Of a DNA stretch of 62,302 nt, positions 33,645 to 42,202 are shown one piece after another. This DNA comes from an uncultured Oscillospiraceae bacterium (GTDB lineage: Bacteria > Bacillota > Clostridia > Oscillospirales > Ruminococcaceae). The stretch covers positions 1 through 62,302 of the forward strand of contig CAKSEO010000011.1 of NCBI GenBank assembly GCA_934446565.1, read 5' to 3'. How positions within the stretch are numbered: the first letter of the stretch is position 1; every line of letters starts with the position of its first letter. A program made the position numbers and the translations under genes. The notes beneath the pieces are model-generated. The model searched no databases, was not told where the DNA came from, and was given only the letters and a program-made list of their open reading frames with translations.

Positions 33645-34352
33645 TCAGACTTCAGAAATATCAAGAACCCTGTTAAGTTCGTCCTCGGTCTGCTCGAAGA
33701 TGAATCTTATCCTGCGCTCGCCGAAATCAGCGGTTATAGCGTTCTCGCTTTCGGTGAACGGAGTTCCGTTCTGATACAGGAATCCCGCCGCAAGCAGACG
33801 ATGGTCGCAGTAGAATCCGCTTATCATCTGGATATAGTGCCGCAGGAATTCTGTGACGTCTGCGGGCGCAAATATCTCGTCAGGAAGTCCGGATATCGTC
33901 ACCAGTGCCGCGCCGCCGTTGTAGGGACATCTGTAGTAGCAGATGTTGTCCCGGGCAACGCTGCAGGATATCATAGCGAGATTGTGACCGTTGTGTATCT
34001 CGTCCAGCATGAATTTTCCGGTCTGGAATTCCGGGAGGTCAGGCAGAAGCTTTTTCACGCGCTTTGAAATTGCGGTTGAGCTTTCCGGCAGACCGCTTTC
34101 TGTGTGCGCCCAGCTCCACAGCCAGGTGTTCTGGACCTCGGATTCTGTGCCGAGTATCCCGGCGCGGAATTCGCGCTCTCCGAAGCGTATCAGCCCTTTC
34201 ATGGGGTCAAGCCCCCAGGAGTTATCCGCAATTATCTGCTCTCCAAGACGATTCTGGCAGAGCACGGAGTGTGCTGCTGACAGGGAAAGCATATCCAGCA
34301 TGTTTGTCTTGTCAAAATAGACGGGGCATTCGAGCACCGAAAAATTGTTCAT
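33645..34352 (-). CDS. DUF6882-like cytoplasmic protein
   Basis: 235 residues, no signal peptide or membrane segment. The region RAGILGTESEVQNTWLWSWAH and the Trp/Phe-rich surroundings resemble DUF6882 proteins. Function is unknown; the family name is a tentative match by eye. It lies 3 nt downstream of the 118-residue gene on the same strand, so the two form an operon. It ends at the bidirectional terminator at 33603. Confidence 0.65.
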   Translation of the reverse strand: MNNFSVLECPVYFDKTNMLDMLSLSAAHSVLCQNRLGEQIIADNSWGLDPMKGLIRFGEREFRAGILGTESEVQNTWLWSWAHTESGLPESSTAISKRVKKLLPDLPEFQTGKFMLDEIHNGHNLAMISCSVARDNICYYRCPYNGGAALVTISGLPDEIFAPADVTEFLRHYIQMISGFYCDHRLLAAGFLYQNGTPFTESENAITADFGERRIRFIFEQTEDELNRVLDISEV

Positions 34353-34355
34353 AAA

Positions 34356-34712
34356 TTACTCTCCGATATTGATATTCTGACCGAATTTGCGCAGTATATC
34401 GCGCATAAGCACCTTGTCTATCTGGTACAGCCTGGTCTTTCCGTGGGGGAGGTCGTCCACCCGAAGCTCGAAACGCATGTAGATTTCTGAGTAATCGTCG
34501 TCGTACCAGAATGTGCACAGCAGGTAGCGGTCCTTTGTCGCGTAGTAGTTCACCGGCGCGAATCCCAGCACCGCGCGGATGTCCGCGTCTATGAGCTGTT
34601 CGGCTTCCGCAGGCTTCATCGGCTCAAACTGCACCTTTTTGGTACGCGGAAGGCTCTCCGCGCGCTTTTCCTCCTCGGTCTTGAGTATCTTCTTTTTAAA
34701 CAGTCCGAACAT
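34356..34712 (-). CDS. conserved hypothetical protein
   Basis: 118 residues, soluble and charged. It begins MFGLFKKKILKTEEEKRAES, a pattern common in small cytosolic proteins of unknown role. The C-terminal two thirds alternate strands and helices (YLLCTFWYDDDYSEIYMRFE). No catalytic motif. Start supported by AAGGCGG on the minus strand. Co-transcribed with the DUF6882-like gene. Confidence 0.6.
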   Translation of the reverse strand: MFGLFKKKILKTEEEKRAESLPRTKKVQFEPMKPAEAEQLIDADIRAVLGFAPVNYYATKDRYLLCTFWYDDDYSEIYMRFELRVDDLPHGKTRLYQIDKVLMRDILRKFGQNINIGE

Positions 34713-34780
34713 ACGGCACCGCCTTTCTGTCTGCGTTCATCATTATTAAATTATACTATAATCCGGTCTGATTGTCAATA

Positions 34781-34816
34781 CAAAAAGGCGCACCGGGAGG
34801 AACGGCGCACCTTTTG
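34781..34816 (-). terminator. terminator of the GGDEF/EAL gene
   Basis: CAAAAAGGCGCACC and GGCGCACCTTTTG form an imperfect hairpin (two mismatches, one bulge). Reading the minus strand it ends in CCTTTTTG, 28 nt after the stop. Confidence 0.6.
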
Positions 34817-34843
34817 TAATGTGTCACAGAGCGGATAGGTAAA

Positions 34844-37486
34844 TCAGCCCGCGCCCAGACCCTCGGACATCCGATTTATAAATTCGTTGTCGCGCAGCGG
34901 TCTGCCGTTGAAAACACCCTCGATGAGGTCTATCTCAGAGCCTCCGATAGCGGTCAGGTCGGAGGGGCTGTCTACATCCTTTGCGCAGACTGCGATACCC
35001 TTGCTGTGGGCTTTCTTGATGAGTGAGCGCACGAATCCCGCAGAAACGCTGTCGCCGCTGAAGCGGTCGGCGCGTATCTTCACGGTTTTTACTGAGGGAT
35101 TGTTCAGCGGAGTATCGGTAAAGTAGCCTGCTCCGGTGTCGTCCGCGATGATGTTCATTCCCATGCGTGAGAGCGCCTGGAGGTAGATTCCGCCGCTGGT
35201 GAGTGTTCCTTCTGCTTCTGTTACGGCTATGCTTATTGCGCTTGGCGGCAGGGAATACTCAAGCAGTGTGCTCTGTAAAACGTCAACGGATATTTCACTG
35301 TTGAGGATATTTTCGGGCATTTTGAAGCTTACGCGGAAGTCCGGGTATCCAAGCTCGCGCACTGAGGCGCAGAAGCTGCATATCTTGTCGCAGGCGAAAC
35401 GGTAGAGCTGCCGTGAATAGCCGAGCTGGTCGATTATCGGCAGGAATCTGCTGCGCGGCACGGTCATATCCTCATTTCCCCAGAACAGCGTAGCTTCGCA
35501 GCAATGGAGACGTCCGGTCTTCATCTCGAGTACCGGCTGATAGAGGTAGTAGAAGCCCTTGAAACCGTTTTCAGCTGCGTCGGTGATGAGCTTTTTCACC
35601 ATGCGGTTGTCGGTCAGCGCGTCCTCAAGTCCCTCGGCGTAGCACACCGCGTCCTCGCTCAGTCGTTCCTTGGCGAGACGGAGAGTGTGCGTAGCGGCGC
35701 TGACAACGGTGTCGATATTTTCCGCGTCGTGCGGGTAGATAGTGAATCCCGCGTAGACGCGCAGGTGATGTTCGTTGTTGTGTAGGTACCACGGCGAGCG
35801 GAATTTAGTCAGCACAGCCTGCGCGAACTGACGCGCCTCCTCGCGCTGGATACCGCTTAGAGTTATGAAAAGGATATCGCTGGAGAATCTGTAGACTTTC
35901 TTCTGGGAGCTGCATGGAAGTGCAAGGATGTATTCTGCGCAGCTTTTCAGGATATCGTCAGCGTACTCAAATCCGTAGATCTCGGAAATGCTCTTGAGAT
36001 TCGAGAATTCCACTGCGATCACTGCGCCGCTTCGGTTCTCGGATATCTCAGAGGTGAAGTCTCGCTCGAACATGCTGCGGTTCGGCATACTGGTGCCTAC
36101 GTCGAAATAAGCCAGGCGTTCAAGCCGCGTCTGGGAGCTGCGGAGCTCCTCCTCCATGAACATCTTGTAGATTACGGTGGAAAGCAGCTGGGTCAGTGAC
36201 TTGAGCAGGTTGCGTTCGCGGCTGCTCCATTCGCGGTCAGCGGTGCGGGAGGTGTAGAGCAGCACTCCGCGGTTGGAGCCCTGGTCGTAGGTGCGCGCTA
36301 GCACGCAGCTTAGATTCTTGTGTTCCCGGTCCATGCCGATGGTGCGCAGGTCTGTGCAGACTATTCCGCTGTAATCCAGCTCGTCGCGAATGTCCTGCTT
36401 GCAGTCGAAATTGACTATGACCGGCAGCACCATTCCGGTGCGGTCGAGTTTGTACGCCTTTCCGGCGTTCTGCTCATCTGTGCAGAATTCTATTTCGGAA
36501 AGGTCGAAATGCTCGGTCATGAGCAGGGTGATGTTCTTTATCGCGGTCTTGGTATCCGGGCTCTGCAGGAATATTGAGTAGACGCCGTTGACCATTATCT
36601 GATCCTCGAAATTCTGCCCGAGGAGCTTGTTTGCATTCTGAGAGGTCTCCATCTCATCGACCAGCGCAACGTAGGAATTAGCTACGGTCGAGATGGTGTG
36701 AACCATGGTTTCGAGCAGCTGCGCGTTGTTGTCAACGATATCCTGCGATTCTCCGGTGATGAGCCAGGAGCCGATGGTCTGGTGGCGGACGCGTATGCTC
36801 TTTTTGCGCTGGTAATCCATCTTGTTCAGGTTTATTCTCTTATCCTGACCGCTGGGAAGTATCAGCGTGCCGTCGTTGTCGGTTATCGCGGAGAATAGCC
36901 CGCTTGCCTGGGAAAGCGGCTGCTGAATGCGCACGAGGTAGTCCTCGCCGAGGATATCCCGCAGCGTATAGTTAGGCTGGTCGCTTATCCTTACGGAATG
37001 CTTGCTGCGGAAACGCCGCATTACTATGTCCTCGCCCTCGCAGTCGAGGTAGTCGGTGACGTTGAACATCATTCCCTCGATGAATTCAAGGGGACTGCCG
37101 CTGCGGTGGACTTTACCCGTGATGTAGAACCACTGGTAATCATTCCCGGTATTCAGACGGGCATGGAGCTTTATTTCGTCAGCGGTGCCCGCCGTGACCT
37201 GCGCTATCACCTCGCAGAATGGCTGGTAGTCGTCAGGGTGCACTATGTCGCCCATTATGACCGTGTCGCCAGTTGAGCCTATAGGATTGTTTCCGGCGAG
37301 TATCCGGGCAGGGAATCCCTGCTTGAAGCTCATCGTGTAGGCTAGGTTTCCGCTGTTTTCAATCGCACGCAAGAGCGGCTCAGGGTCGGCTAGTGCTGGA
37401 GTGCTGGTACGGTGAGTCCGCTGGCTGTCATTTATCATTATGTGTTCGGGTCTTGCGCTGGTCGTTCGTGTGTTGTTTGCTGTCAA
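34844..37486 (-). CDS. PAS-GAF-GGDEF-EAL protein with degenerate active sites
   Basis: 880 residues from TTG at 37486, 6 nt after GAGGTG; GTG at 37495 overlaps that site. Order: PAS (about 55-165, HPDDYQPF), a GAF-like middle (about 250-435), GGDEF-like (about 445-605) and EAL-like (about 620-870). The GGDEF signature is replaced by SSDIL (RFSSDILFITL), so cyclase activity is unlikely. In the EAL part, CEATLFW keeps the Glu and DDTGAGYF keeps the Asp pair, but the Asn of the usual VNLS motif is lost (VSFKM), and the late EGVE position reads KDVD. It is probably a c-di-GMP receptor or scaffold rather than an enzyme. No membrane segment. Confidence 0.85.
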   Translation of the reverse strand: MTANNTRTTSARPEHIMINDSQRTHRTSTPALADPEPLLRAIENSGNLAYTMSFKQGFPARILAGNNPIGSTGDTVIMGDIVHPDDYQPFCEVIAQVTAGTADEIKLHARLNTGNDYQWFYITGKVHRSGSPLEFIEGMMFNVTDYLDCEGEDIVMRRFRSKHSVRISDQPNYTLRDILGEDYLVRIQQPLSQASGLFSAITDNDGTLILPSGQDKRINLNKMDYQRKKSIRVRHQTIGSWLITGESQDIVDNNAQLLETMVHTISTVANSYVALVDEMETSQNANKLLGQNFEDQIMVNGVYSIFLQSPDTKTAIKNITLLMTEHFDLSEIEFCTDEQNAGKAYKLDRTGMVLPVIVNFDCKQDIRDELDYSGIVCTDLRTIGMDREHKNLSCVLARTYDQGSNRGVLLYTSRTADREWSSRERNLLKSLTQLLSTVIYKMFMEEELRSSQTRLERLAYFDVGTSMPNRSMFERDFTSEISENRSGAVIAVEFSNLKSISEIYGFEYADDILKSCAEYILALPCSSQKKVYRFSSDILFITLSGIQREEARQFAQAVLTKFRSPWYLHNNEHHLRVYAGFTIYPHDAENIDTVVSAATHTLRLAKERLSEDAVCYAEGLEDALTDNRMVKKLITDAAENGFKGFYYLYQPVLEMKTGRLHCCEATLFWGNEDMTVPRSRFLPIIDQLGYSRQLYRFACDKICSFCASVRELGYPDFRVSFKMPENILNSEISVDVLQSTLLEYSLPPSAISIAVTEAEGTLTSGGIYLQALSRMGMNIIADDTGAGYFTDTPLNNPSVKTVKIRADRFSGDSVSAGFVRSLIKKAHSKGIAVCAKDVDSPSDLTAIGGSEIDLIEGVFNGRPLRDNEFINRMSEGLGAG

Positions 37487-37691
37487 GTGTATCACCTCAT
37501 GGGTACGTCAAAATCGTTAAAAAATTATCAACCAAATTTCGTTGCATAACGTTTGTTTTCTATCAAGTACATTTTACCATAAAACATTTAACATTTCAAG
37601 CCTATTTTGTGCTTTTTTCAGAATTTCACACAAATTTCATTTTGGATAAAGCAAATTAGGTAAAATTAATCTGGTTACCTCACAAGAAAAG

Positions 37692-37729
37692 CGGGTCAGA
37701 GCTGTGGAGTTGACCGCAGCCCCGACCCG
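37692..37729 (-). terminator. terminator of third sigma operon
   Basis: CGGGTC (37692-37697) pairs with GACCCG (37724-37729), with an inner GCTG/GCAGC pairing. On the minus strand CTTTTCTTG follows. Confidence 0.7.
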
Positions 37730-37785
37730 GAAAATGTCGGTTCGTGGAAATAATATGCTGATATCATCAGGGATATGTCAACGTA

Positions 37786-38916
37786 TCAGCGTTTTTTGTA
37801 TGCTCCAAGGTAGCGCATTTTGTCGTCAAAAAGATACAGCATATCTCCGTCTATTACCAGGCAGAAATCCCGGTTTTCCACGGGAGAGCTAGCCCAGTAT
37901 ATAACGCCTGTATTGGTGGGCACATATGCATTCTTCACAGCGTCATAGCGCTCTCCGTCGGCGGTCAGCCAGCCCTGCGGTGAGCGTACTATAGTCCAGG
38001 CTCCGCCGGCCTGTGGATTGCCGTGGTTGTCCTCATCGGATTCTTCGGTAGCACACACTTCCTCGCTGAACCACATTTCTTCTGTTTCATCCAAGGCGTC
38101 GCAGGTCGCCTCAGTTATTTCCATGGTCGTTTCTGCGGTATAGCAGGAGTCTTCCGTTACAACATCCCATGCCTCTTTTGTTGTAAAGTCGTCACGACCG
38201 CCTGTCGGTGGCATCCACTTATCATCGTCATGATCGGGTTCTTCGCTGGGGAAGTCAGGCGTTTCAACAGTGGCGGGAATTAACTCGTTTATCTTGCTGT
38301 CAGTAGGATTTTGGTGACTCTTATCCAAATTGTCAATATTTCCAGCACTGTTTGAGTTGCCAGTGCTGTCTGCGTTGATGGTCGGATCGTCCGTCGCGTC
38401 ATCAAATGACTGTTCCGGGTATATCGTGCTATCGCTGTCGCCAGCGCCGGGATTTGGCATAGCGTCATCAACTCCGTAGTCGAAACCGTCGGCATTTGCG
38501 ATTTCGCCAGATATGTTGTCGCAATCCGGGGATTCGTCAGCAACGGCTTCCTCGGCGATGTCTGCGGAGGGATGTATTGTTGTGGTTTCCTGCTGGTTTA
38601 GACCTGTTGTTTCGTTTGCGGCGATTGCTACTGAGGAATCTACGTTAGAGCCGGAGGAGATCATTCCGTTCGAGGTTTTCAGCGTGGGGACGATGTTCAC
38701 TGCCGCTACGGTTATCGCAGCGCAGGCTGCGACTGCTCCGCCGATGTATGCGATGCGGCGCAGCGGGAGCGGCTTTTTCGGATTTCCGGGCGGCTCTGCG
38801 GGAGCGTCTGGGTGCTCCTGGAGCTCATTGAGGACGGCGGCTTTCATTCTGTTGATGGTCTGTCTGTCGGGGGACATGTTTTCCGCTGACTTTTTGTATT
38901 CTTCGCTGAATTTCAT
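37786..38916 (-). CDS. membrane anti-sigma-like protein (third pair)
   Basis: 376 residues. About 50 cytoplasmic residues, one membrane segment (about 53-73), a very long acidic, Asn/Thr/Ser-rich low-complexity stretch (about 85-285), and a C-terminal domain of about 75 residues (GAWTIVRSPQGWLTADGERYD). The start overlaps the sigma stop by one base. The layout and position indicate an anti-sigma partner with an extended wall-spanning linker; the terminal domain could be the sensor. Confidence 0.7.
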   Translation of the reverse strand: MKFSEEYKKSAENMSPDRQTINRMKAAVLNELQEHPDAPAEPPGNPKKPLPLRRIAYIGGAVAACAAITVAAVNIVPTLKTSNGMISSGSNVDSSVAIAANETTGLNQQETTTIHPSADIAEEAVADESPDCDNISGEIANADGFDYGVDDAMPNPGAGDSDSTIYPEQSFDDATDDPTINADSTGNSNSAGNIDNLDKSHQNPTDSKINELIPATVETPDFPSEEPDHDDDKWMPPTGGRDDFTTKEAWDVVTEDSCYTAETTMEITEATCDALDETEEMWFSEEVCATEESDEDNHGNPQAGGAWTIVRSPQGWLTADGERYDAVKNAYVPTNTGVIYWASSPVENRDFCLVIDGDMLYLFDDKMRYLGAYKKR

Positions 38917-39473
38917 CAGAAAACCACCTCCTCTGCGGGATCTGCGAATTCGCTCAGCAGCGGCTTCAGCAATTTGCGCGCACGGCTGAGCTGGGATTTC
39001 ACGGTGGATTCGCCTGCGCCGGTCGCGCTGCTTATCTGCGCGACCGACATGTCCTCGAAGTAGAACAGGTGGATCACCGTGCGGTATTTTTCAGGCAGCT
39101 TCATCACCGCGTTCATCACGGCAAGCCGCCTTTCGGTCTTTTCAAATTGTTCCTCGCAGCCGGACGCCATTGGTTCGTTGTCCGGGTCGTCGAGGTTTTC
39201 GGTAAGCTCGTCGCGGCTGCGGTGGCGGTTCCAGGCGGAACCCGCAACATTTTTGGCGCAGTTCACGGCGCACCGGATGAGCCAGGCTTTCCGGTGTTCC
39301 TCGCTTTCGTATGTCAGTCCTGTGCGGAAATACCGCAGGAACACATCCTGGGTGACGTCCTCGGCGTCGCTCCGGTCGGCAAGGCGCGCGAATGCTATCC
39401 TATACACCATCGGCATATAGAATTCCATTACCTCCTCGAAGCTTTCCACAGCGCATAGCGATAGTGTCAGCAT
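38916..39473 (-). CDS. ECF-type RNA polymerase sigma factor (third)
   Basis: 185 residues: region 2 with SDAEDVTQDVFLRYF and HRKAWLIRCAVN, region 4 with YRTVIHLFYFEDMSVAQISS and GESTVKSQLSRARKLL. The ATG lies 7 nt after a CGGAG on the minus strand. A TGCAAC-16-CGGTA arrangement upstream suggests that it activates its own operon. It is closer in motif spelling to the first sigma factor than to the second. Confidence 0.92.
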   Translation of the reverse strand: MLTLSLCAVESFEEVMEFYMPMVYRIAFARLADRSDAEDVTQDVFLRYFRTGLTYESEEHRKAWLIRCAVNCAKNVAGSAWNRHRSRDELTENLDDPDNEPMASGCEEQFEKTERRLAVMNAVMKLPEKYRTVIHLFYFEDMSVAQISSATGAGESTVKSQLSRARKLLKPLLSEFADPAEEVVF

Positions 39474-39524
39474 ATCATTTCTCCGTCGGAATACGGACTT
39501 TCATCCGTATGAATTCATATATAA

Positions 39525-39551
39525 TACCGTGCAGGCCATAAAAAGGTTGCA
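39525..39551 (-). promoter_or_regulatory. ECF-like autoregulatory promoter
   Basis: On the minus strand TGCAAC (39551-39546) and CGGTA (39529-39525) are 16 nt apart, close to the TGAAAC-N16-CGTA form used by SigW-type factors. The -10 runs into TATTATATATGAA, a string also found before the first sigma gene. Confidence 0.5.
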
Positions 39552-39567
39552 ATTTCACCAAAAAATA

Positions 39568-40767
39568 TTATTTAATTTTGTTCACTGCGACATGACCGCG
39601 CACTGCGGTCAGCACCGGTTGAGTCATCATGCTTATCGGCTCGTCGCGGTAGAGAGTGAAATCTGCGTCCTTACCTGGCTTGACCGAACCTATCCGGTCG
39701 GAAACGCCGAGTATTTCGGCGGCGGTAATGGTGATGCCGCGAAGTGCTTCCTCCTTTGAAAGTCCGCCGCGTACTGCGAGCGCTGCGGTCAGCGGAAGGT
39801 ACTGTATCGGGGTTTCCGGGTGGTCGGTGCACAGTGCGAAGCGCAGTCCGTTGTTTGACAGCACGGAGGGAGTCGCTATATCGTGGTTGGCAAGCTCCGG
39901 CTTGCCGCGGTCGCCGAATATCGGACCGAGGACTATTGCGGGGTTGTCCTCCGCAAGTTCATCGGCGATGAGCGCCCCATCGGTGCAGTGTATCAGCACG
40001 TAATCCAGCCCGAATTCGTTCGCAAGGCGCTGGGCGGTGAATATATCGTCGGCGCGGTGGCAGTGGAAGTGTGCCTTGAGAGGGTGCTCCTTGTTGAACA
40101 GCGGGAGCAGTGCCTCACACTTGATGTCGAAATCCGGACGGGATACCTCGTCGTCGGTGCCTTTCAGGCGTTCGTATTCCTCAAGGTCCTCGCTGTAGCG
40201 CTTGGCCTTTATGAGCTGCTCGCGGATTATTGCGGCGGTAGCCATACGGGTGACAGGTGTCTCGTCACGGTCGTTGTAGGTGTTCTTGGGGTTCTCGCCG
40301 AGGGCGAATTTTATCGCGGCGGGGGACTTCACAATGAGCTTATCCACCCGCTTGCTGCCCCAGGTTTTCATTATAATAAAGGAACCGCCGATGGGATTCG
40401 CAGAGCCTACTCCGGTGCATACGGAGGTAACTCCGGCGTTAACGGCGTCCTCAAAGCACCTGTCCATTGGATTCACGCTGTCGATGGCGCGGAGGTGTGG
40501 GGTGGAGGGGTCGGTGTCCTCGTTGCCGTCCTCGCCCTCAAAGCAGAGTGCGTCGTTCCACATGCCGAGGTGGCAGTGGGCGTCGATGAAACCGGGGTAG
40601 AGGGTCAGCCCGGTTCCGTCAATGACCTCCTCGCCGGACTTCGGGGCGTAGCCGGACATATCGCCCGTTTCAGTGAAAATCCCGTCCTCGCAGCGCACAA
40701 AGCCGCAGTCGCTGTCGTAAGCGGCGTTCTTCGCCATGGATACTATTTTAACGTTGATTACTACCAT
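39568..40767 (-). CDS. amidohydrolase (imidazolonepropionase-like)
   Basis: 399 residues from the ATG after GAAAGGA. It is a metal-dependent hydrolase of the amidohydrolase superfamily. DAHCHLG gives the HxH pair near residue 60, HFHCHRADD and LIHCTDG supply the later His ligands, and CTDHPETP supplies the Asp. A C-terminal strand DADFTLYRDEPI closes the composite beta domain. The substrate cannot be read from sequence; imidazolonepropionase-like members act on cyclic amides or dipeptides. Stands alone, not part of a hut cluster. Confidence 0.85.
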   Translation of the reverse strand: MVVINVKIVSMAKNAAYDSDCGFVRCEDGIFTETGDMSGYAPKSGEEVIDGTGLTLYPGFIDAHCHLGMWNDALCFEGEDGNEDTDPSTPHLRAIDSVNPMDRCFEDAVNAGVTSVCTGVGSANPIGGSFIIMKTWGSKRVDKLIVKSPAAIKFALGENPKNTYNDRDETPVTRMATAAIIREQLIKAKRYSEDLEEYERLKGTDDEVSRPDFDIKCEALLPLFNKEHPLKAHFHCHRADDIFTAQRLANEFGLDYVLIHCTDGALIADELAEDNPAIVLGPIFGDRGKPELANHDIATPSVLSNNGLRFALCTDHPETPIQYLPLTAALAVRGGLSKEEALRGITITAAEILGVSDRIGSVKPGKDADFTLYRDEPISMMTQPVLTAVRGHVAVNKIK

Positions 40768-40803
40768 TATTGTCCTTTCAGATAAAGTTTCTTCCATATT
40801 AAG

Positions 40804-40824
40804 AAAGGGCTGAAACAGCCCTTT
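40804..40824 (-). terminator. terminator of fabD-aroE-aroK operon
   Basis: AAAGGGCTG, loop AAA, CAGCCCTTT; on the minus strand it is followed by CTTAATAT, 6 nt after the aroK stop. Confidence 0.7.
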
Positions 40825-40830
40825 CAGATT

Positions 40831-41349
40831 TTAGTTCAACCCGTTGGCCTCAAAACATTTCACCAACTTGACTATCTCGCCGCAGATAACGGAATCCCTG
40901 GCGTTGCCGTTCACCATGTACATGGAATTGCGGCGGTAGATAGCGGCGCGGGTTTCGTAAAGCTGCCGGAGCTGCTCCGGGGTATTGTTCACGACAAGCG
41001 GACGGTTGGCGTCGTTCTTTATGCGCTCGTAGCACACTTCAAACGGAGTGTTGATGTAAACCGAAATGCCGCTTTCCCGCGCGAATTCCGCAGTTTTGTC
41101 GTTGATGAGGGCGCCGCCGCCGGTCGCGACGATGTAGCCGCCGCTTAGCTCCCGGATATACTTTGCCTCAAGGCTTCGGAAGTGCGGCTCGCCGAACTTT
41201 TCGAATATATCGGGAATTGACATTCCCTCACGTTCAACTATCACCTTGTCGAGGTCAACAAGTTCCCGTCCGAACTCCGCTGCGAGCAGGCGACCGATGT
41301 GGCTCTTTCCGCAGCCCATGAAGCCGCAGAGGTACACGGAAGCGGTCAT
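40831..41349 (-). CDS. aroK: shikimate kinase
   Basis: 172 residues, standard length. It phosphorylates shikimate at O3 with ATP, fifth step of the chorismate pathway. Walker A GFMGCGKS (9-16), shikimate-binding Asp in LVDLDKVI, Arg in EPHFRSLE, and the GGG loop in VATGGGALI are all present. The ATG overlaps the aroE stop (ATGA) and follows GGAGG, so the two are coupled. Last gene of the fabD-aroE-aroK operon. Confidence 0.96.
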   Translation of the reverse strand: MTASVYLCGFMGCGKSHIGRLLAAEFGRELVDLDKVIVEREGMSIPDIFEKFGEPHFRSLEAKYIRELSGGYIVATGGGALINDKTAEFARESGISVYINTPFEVCYERIKNDANRPLVVNNTPEQLRQLYETRAAIYRRNSMYMVNGNARDSVICGEIVKLVKCFEANGLN

Positions 41350-42197
41350 ATCAGGTCCTCCATATCGGAGATTATCTTGTTGATATCCTCGGTCTTGTAG
41401 GAGGCGTTGTCCCATATCTCGTGCGCTGCTACTGCCTGGAGCACCAGCATAGCCATGCCGGTCATTGCTTTTGCGCCCTTTTCGCGGGCGGTCTTTGCGA
41501 GGAGCGTCACCTTGGGGTTGTACACCGCGTCGAACACATACTTCACGCCGTCGAGCACTGCGGGAGTGCAGGGCATTCTGTCCACCTTAGGGTACATTCC
41601 CACCGGGCAGGCGTTGACGAGCAGGTCGTACTGCGCGCCCTCCGGCAGGTCGCAGCGGTCGAGGGCTGCGCCGCTGATGAATGCTATCTGCACCTTAGCG
41701 TCCGGTTTGAGCGCCCTTATCTCCTTAACGACTTCCTCGGCGAGAGCCTTGTCCGACTGGAGCGCTGCAATAGTCAGGTCGCCGCCCTCAAGCGCGGTTT
41801 CGATCGCCATCATTCTGCCTACGCCACCGCAGCCGATGAGCAGCACCTTAGAATTAAGGGAAGCTCCCAGCGCTGCGATGGATTTTGTGAAGCCGATAAC
41901 GTCGGTGTTATAGCCGACCTTTTCGTCCTTTGTGACTTTGAGGCAGTTAACGGAGCGGTAGCGCTGTGCGCCTGCGTCCAGGCGGTCGCAGAAGTCTATT
42001 ATCGATACCTTGTGCGGGATAGTGATGTTGAATCCGTCCAGTGTGGCAAGGAAATCGAACTTATCGTGTAGTTCCTCCGGAGAGATGTCGTACATCTCGT
42101 AATCCACCTTTTCGCCGTCCAGAGCGAAAAGCGCGGTGTGTATCTGCGGGGAGAGGGAGTGTCCGAGGGGGTGTCCTAAAATTCCGAATTTACGCAT
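41346..42197 (-). CDS. aroE: shikimate dehydrogenase
   Basis: 283 residues from ATG at 42197 (a TTG 9 nt upstream is less likely). It reduces 3-dehydroshikimate to shikimate with NADPH. The substrate site is marked by SLSPQIH and NITIPHK (catalytic Lys), the cofactor fold by LIGCGGVGRMMA, and a late motif by GMAMLVLQA. It starts 5 nt after the fabD stop, an unusual link of aromatic amino-acid and fatty-acid genes in one transcript. Confidence 0.95.
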   Translation of the reverse strand: MRKFGILGHPLGHSLSPQIHTALFALDGEKVDYEMYDISPEELHDKFDFLATLDGFNITIPHKVSIIDFCDRLDAGAQRYRSVNCLKVTKDEKVGYNTDVIGFTKSIAALGASLNSKVLLIGCGGVGRMMAIETALEGGDLTIAALQSDKALAEEVVKEIRALKPDAKVQIAFISGAALDRCDLPEGAQYDLLVNACPVGMYPKVDRMPCTPAVLDGVKYVFDAVYNPKVTLLAKTAREKGAKAMTGMAMLVLQAVAAHEIWDNASYKTEDINKIISDMEDLI

Positions 42198-42202
42198 ATT
42201 TA

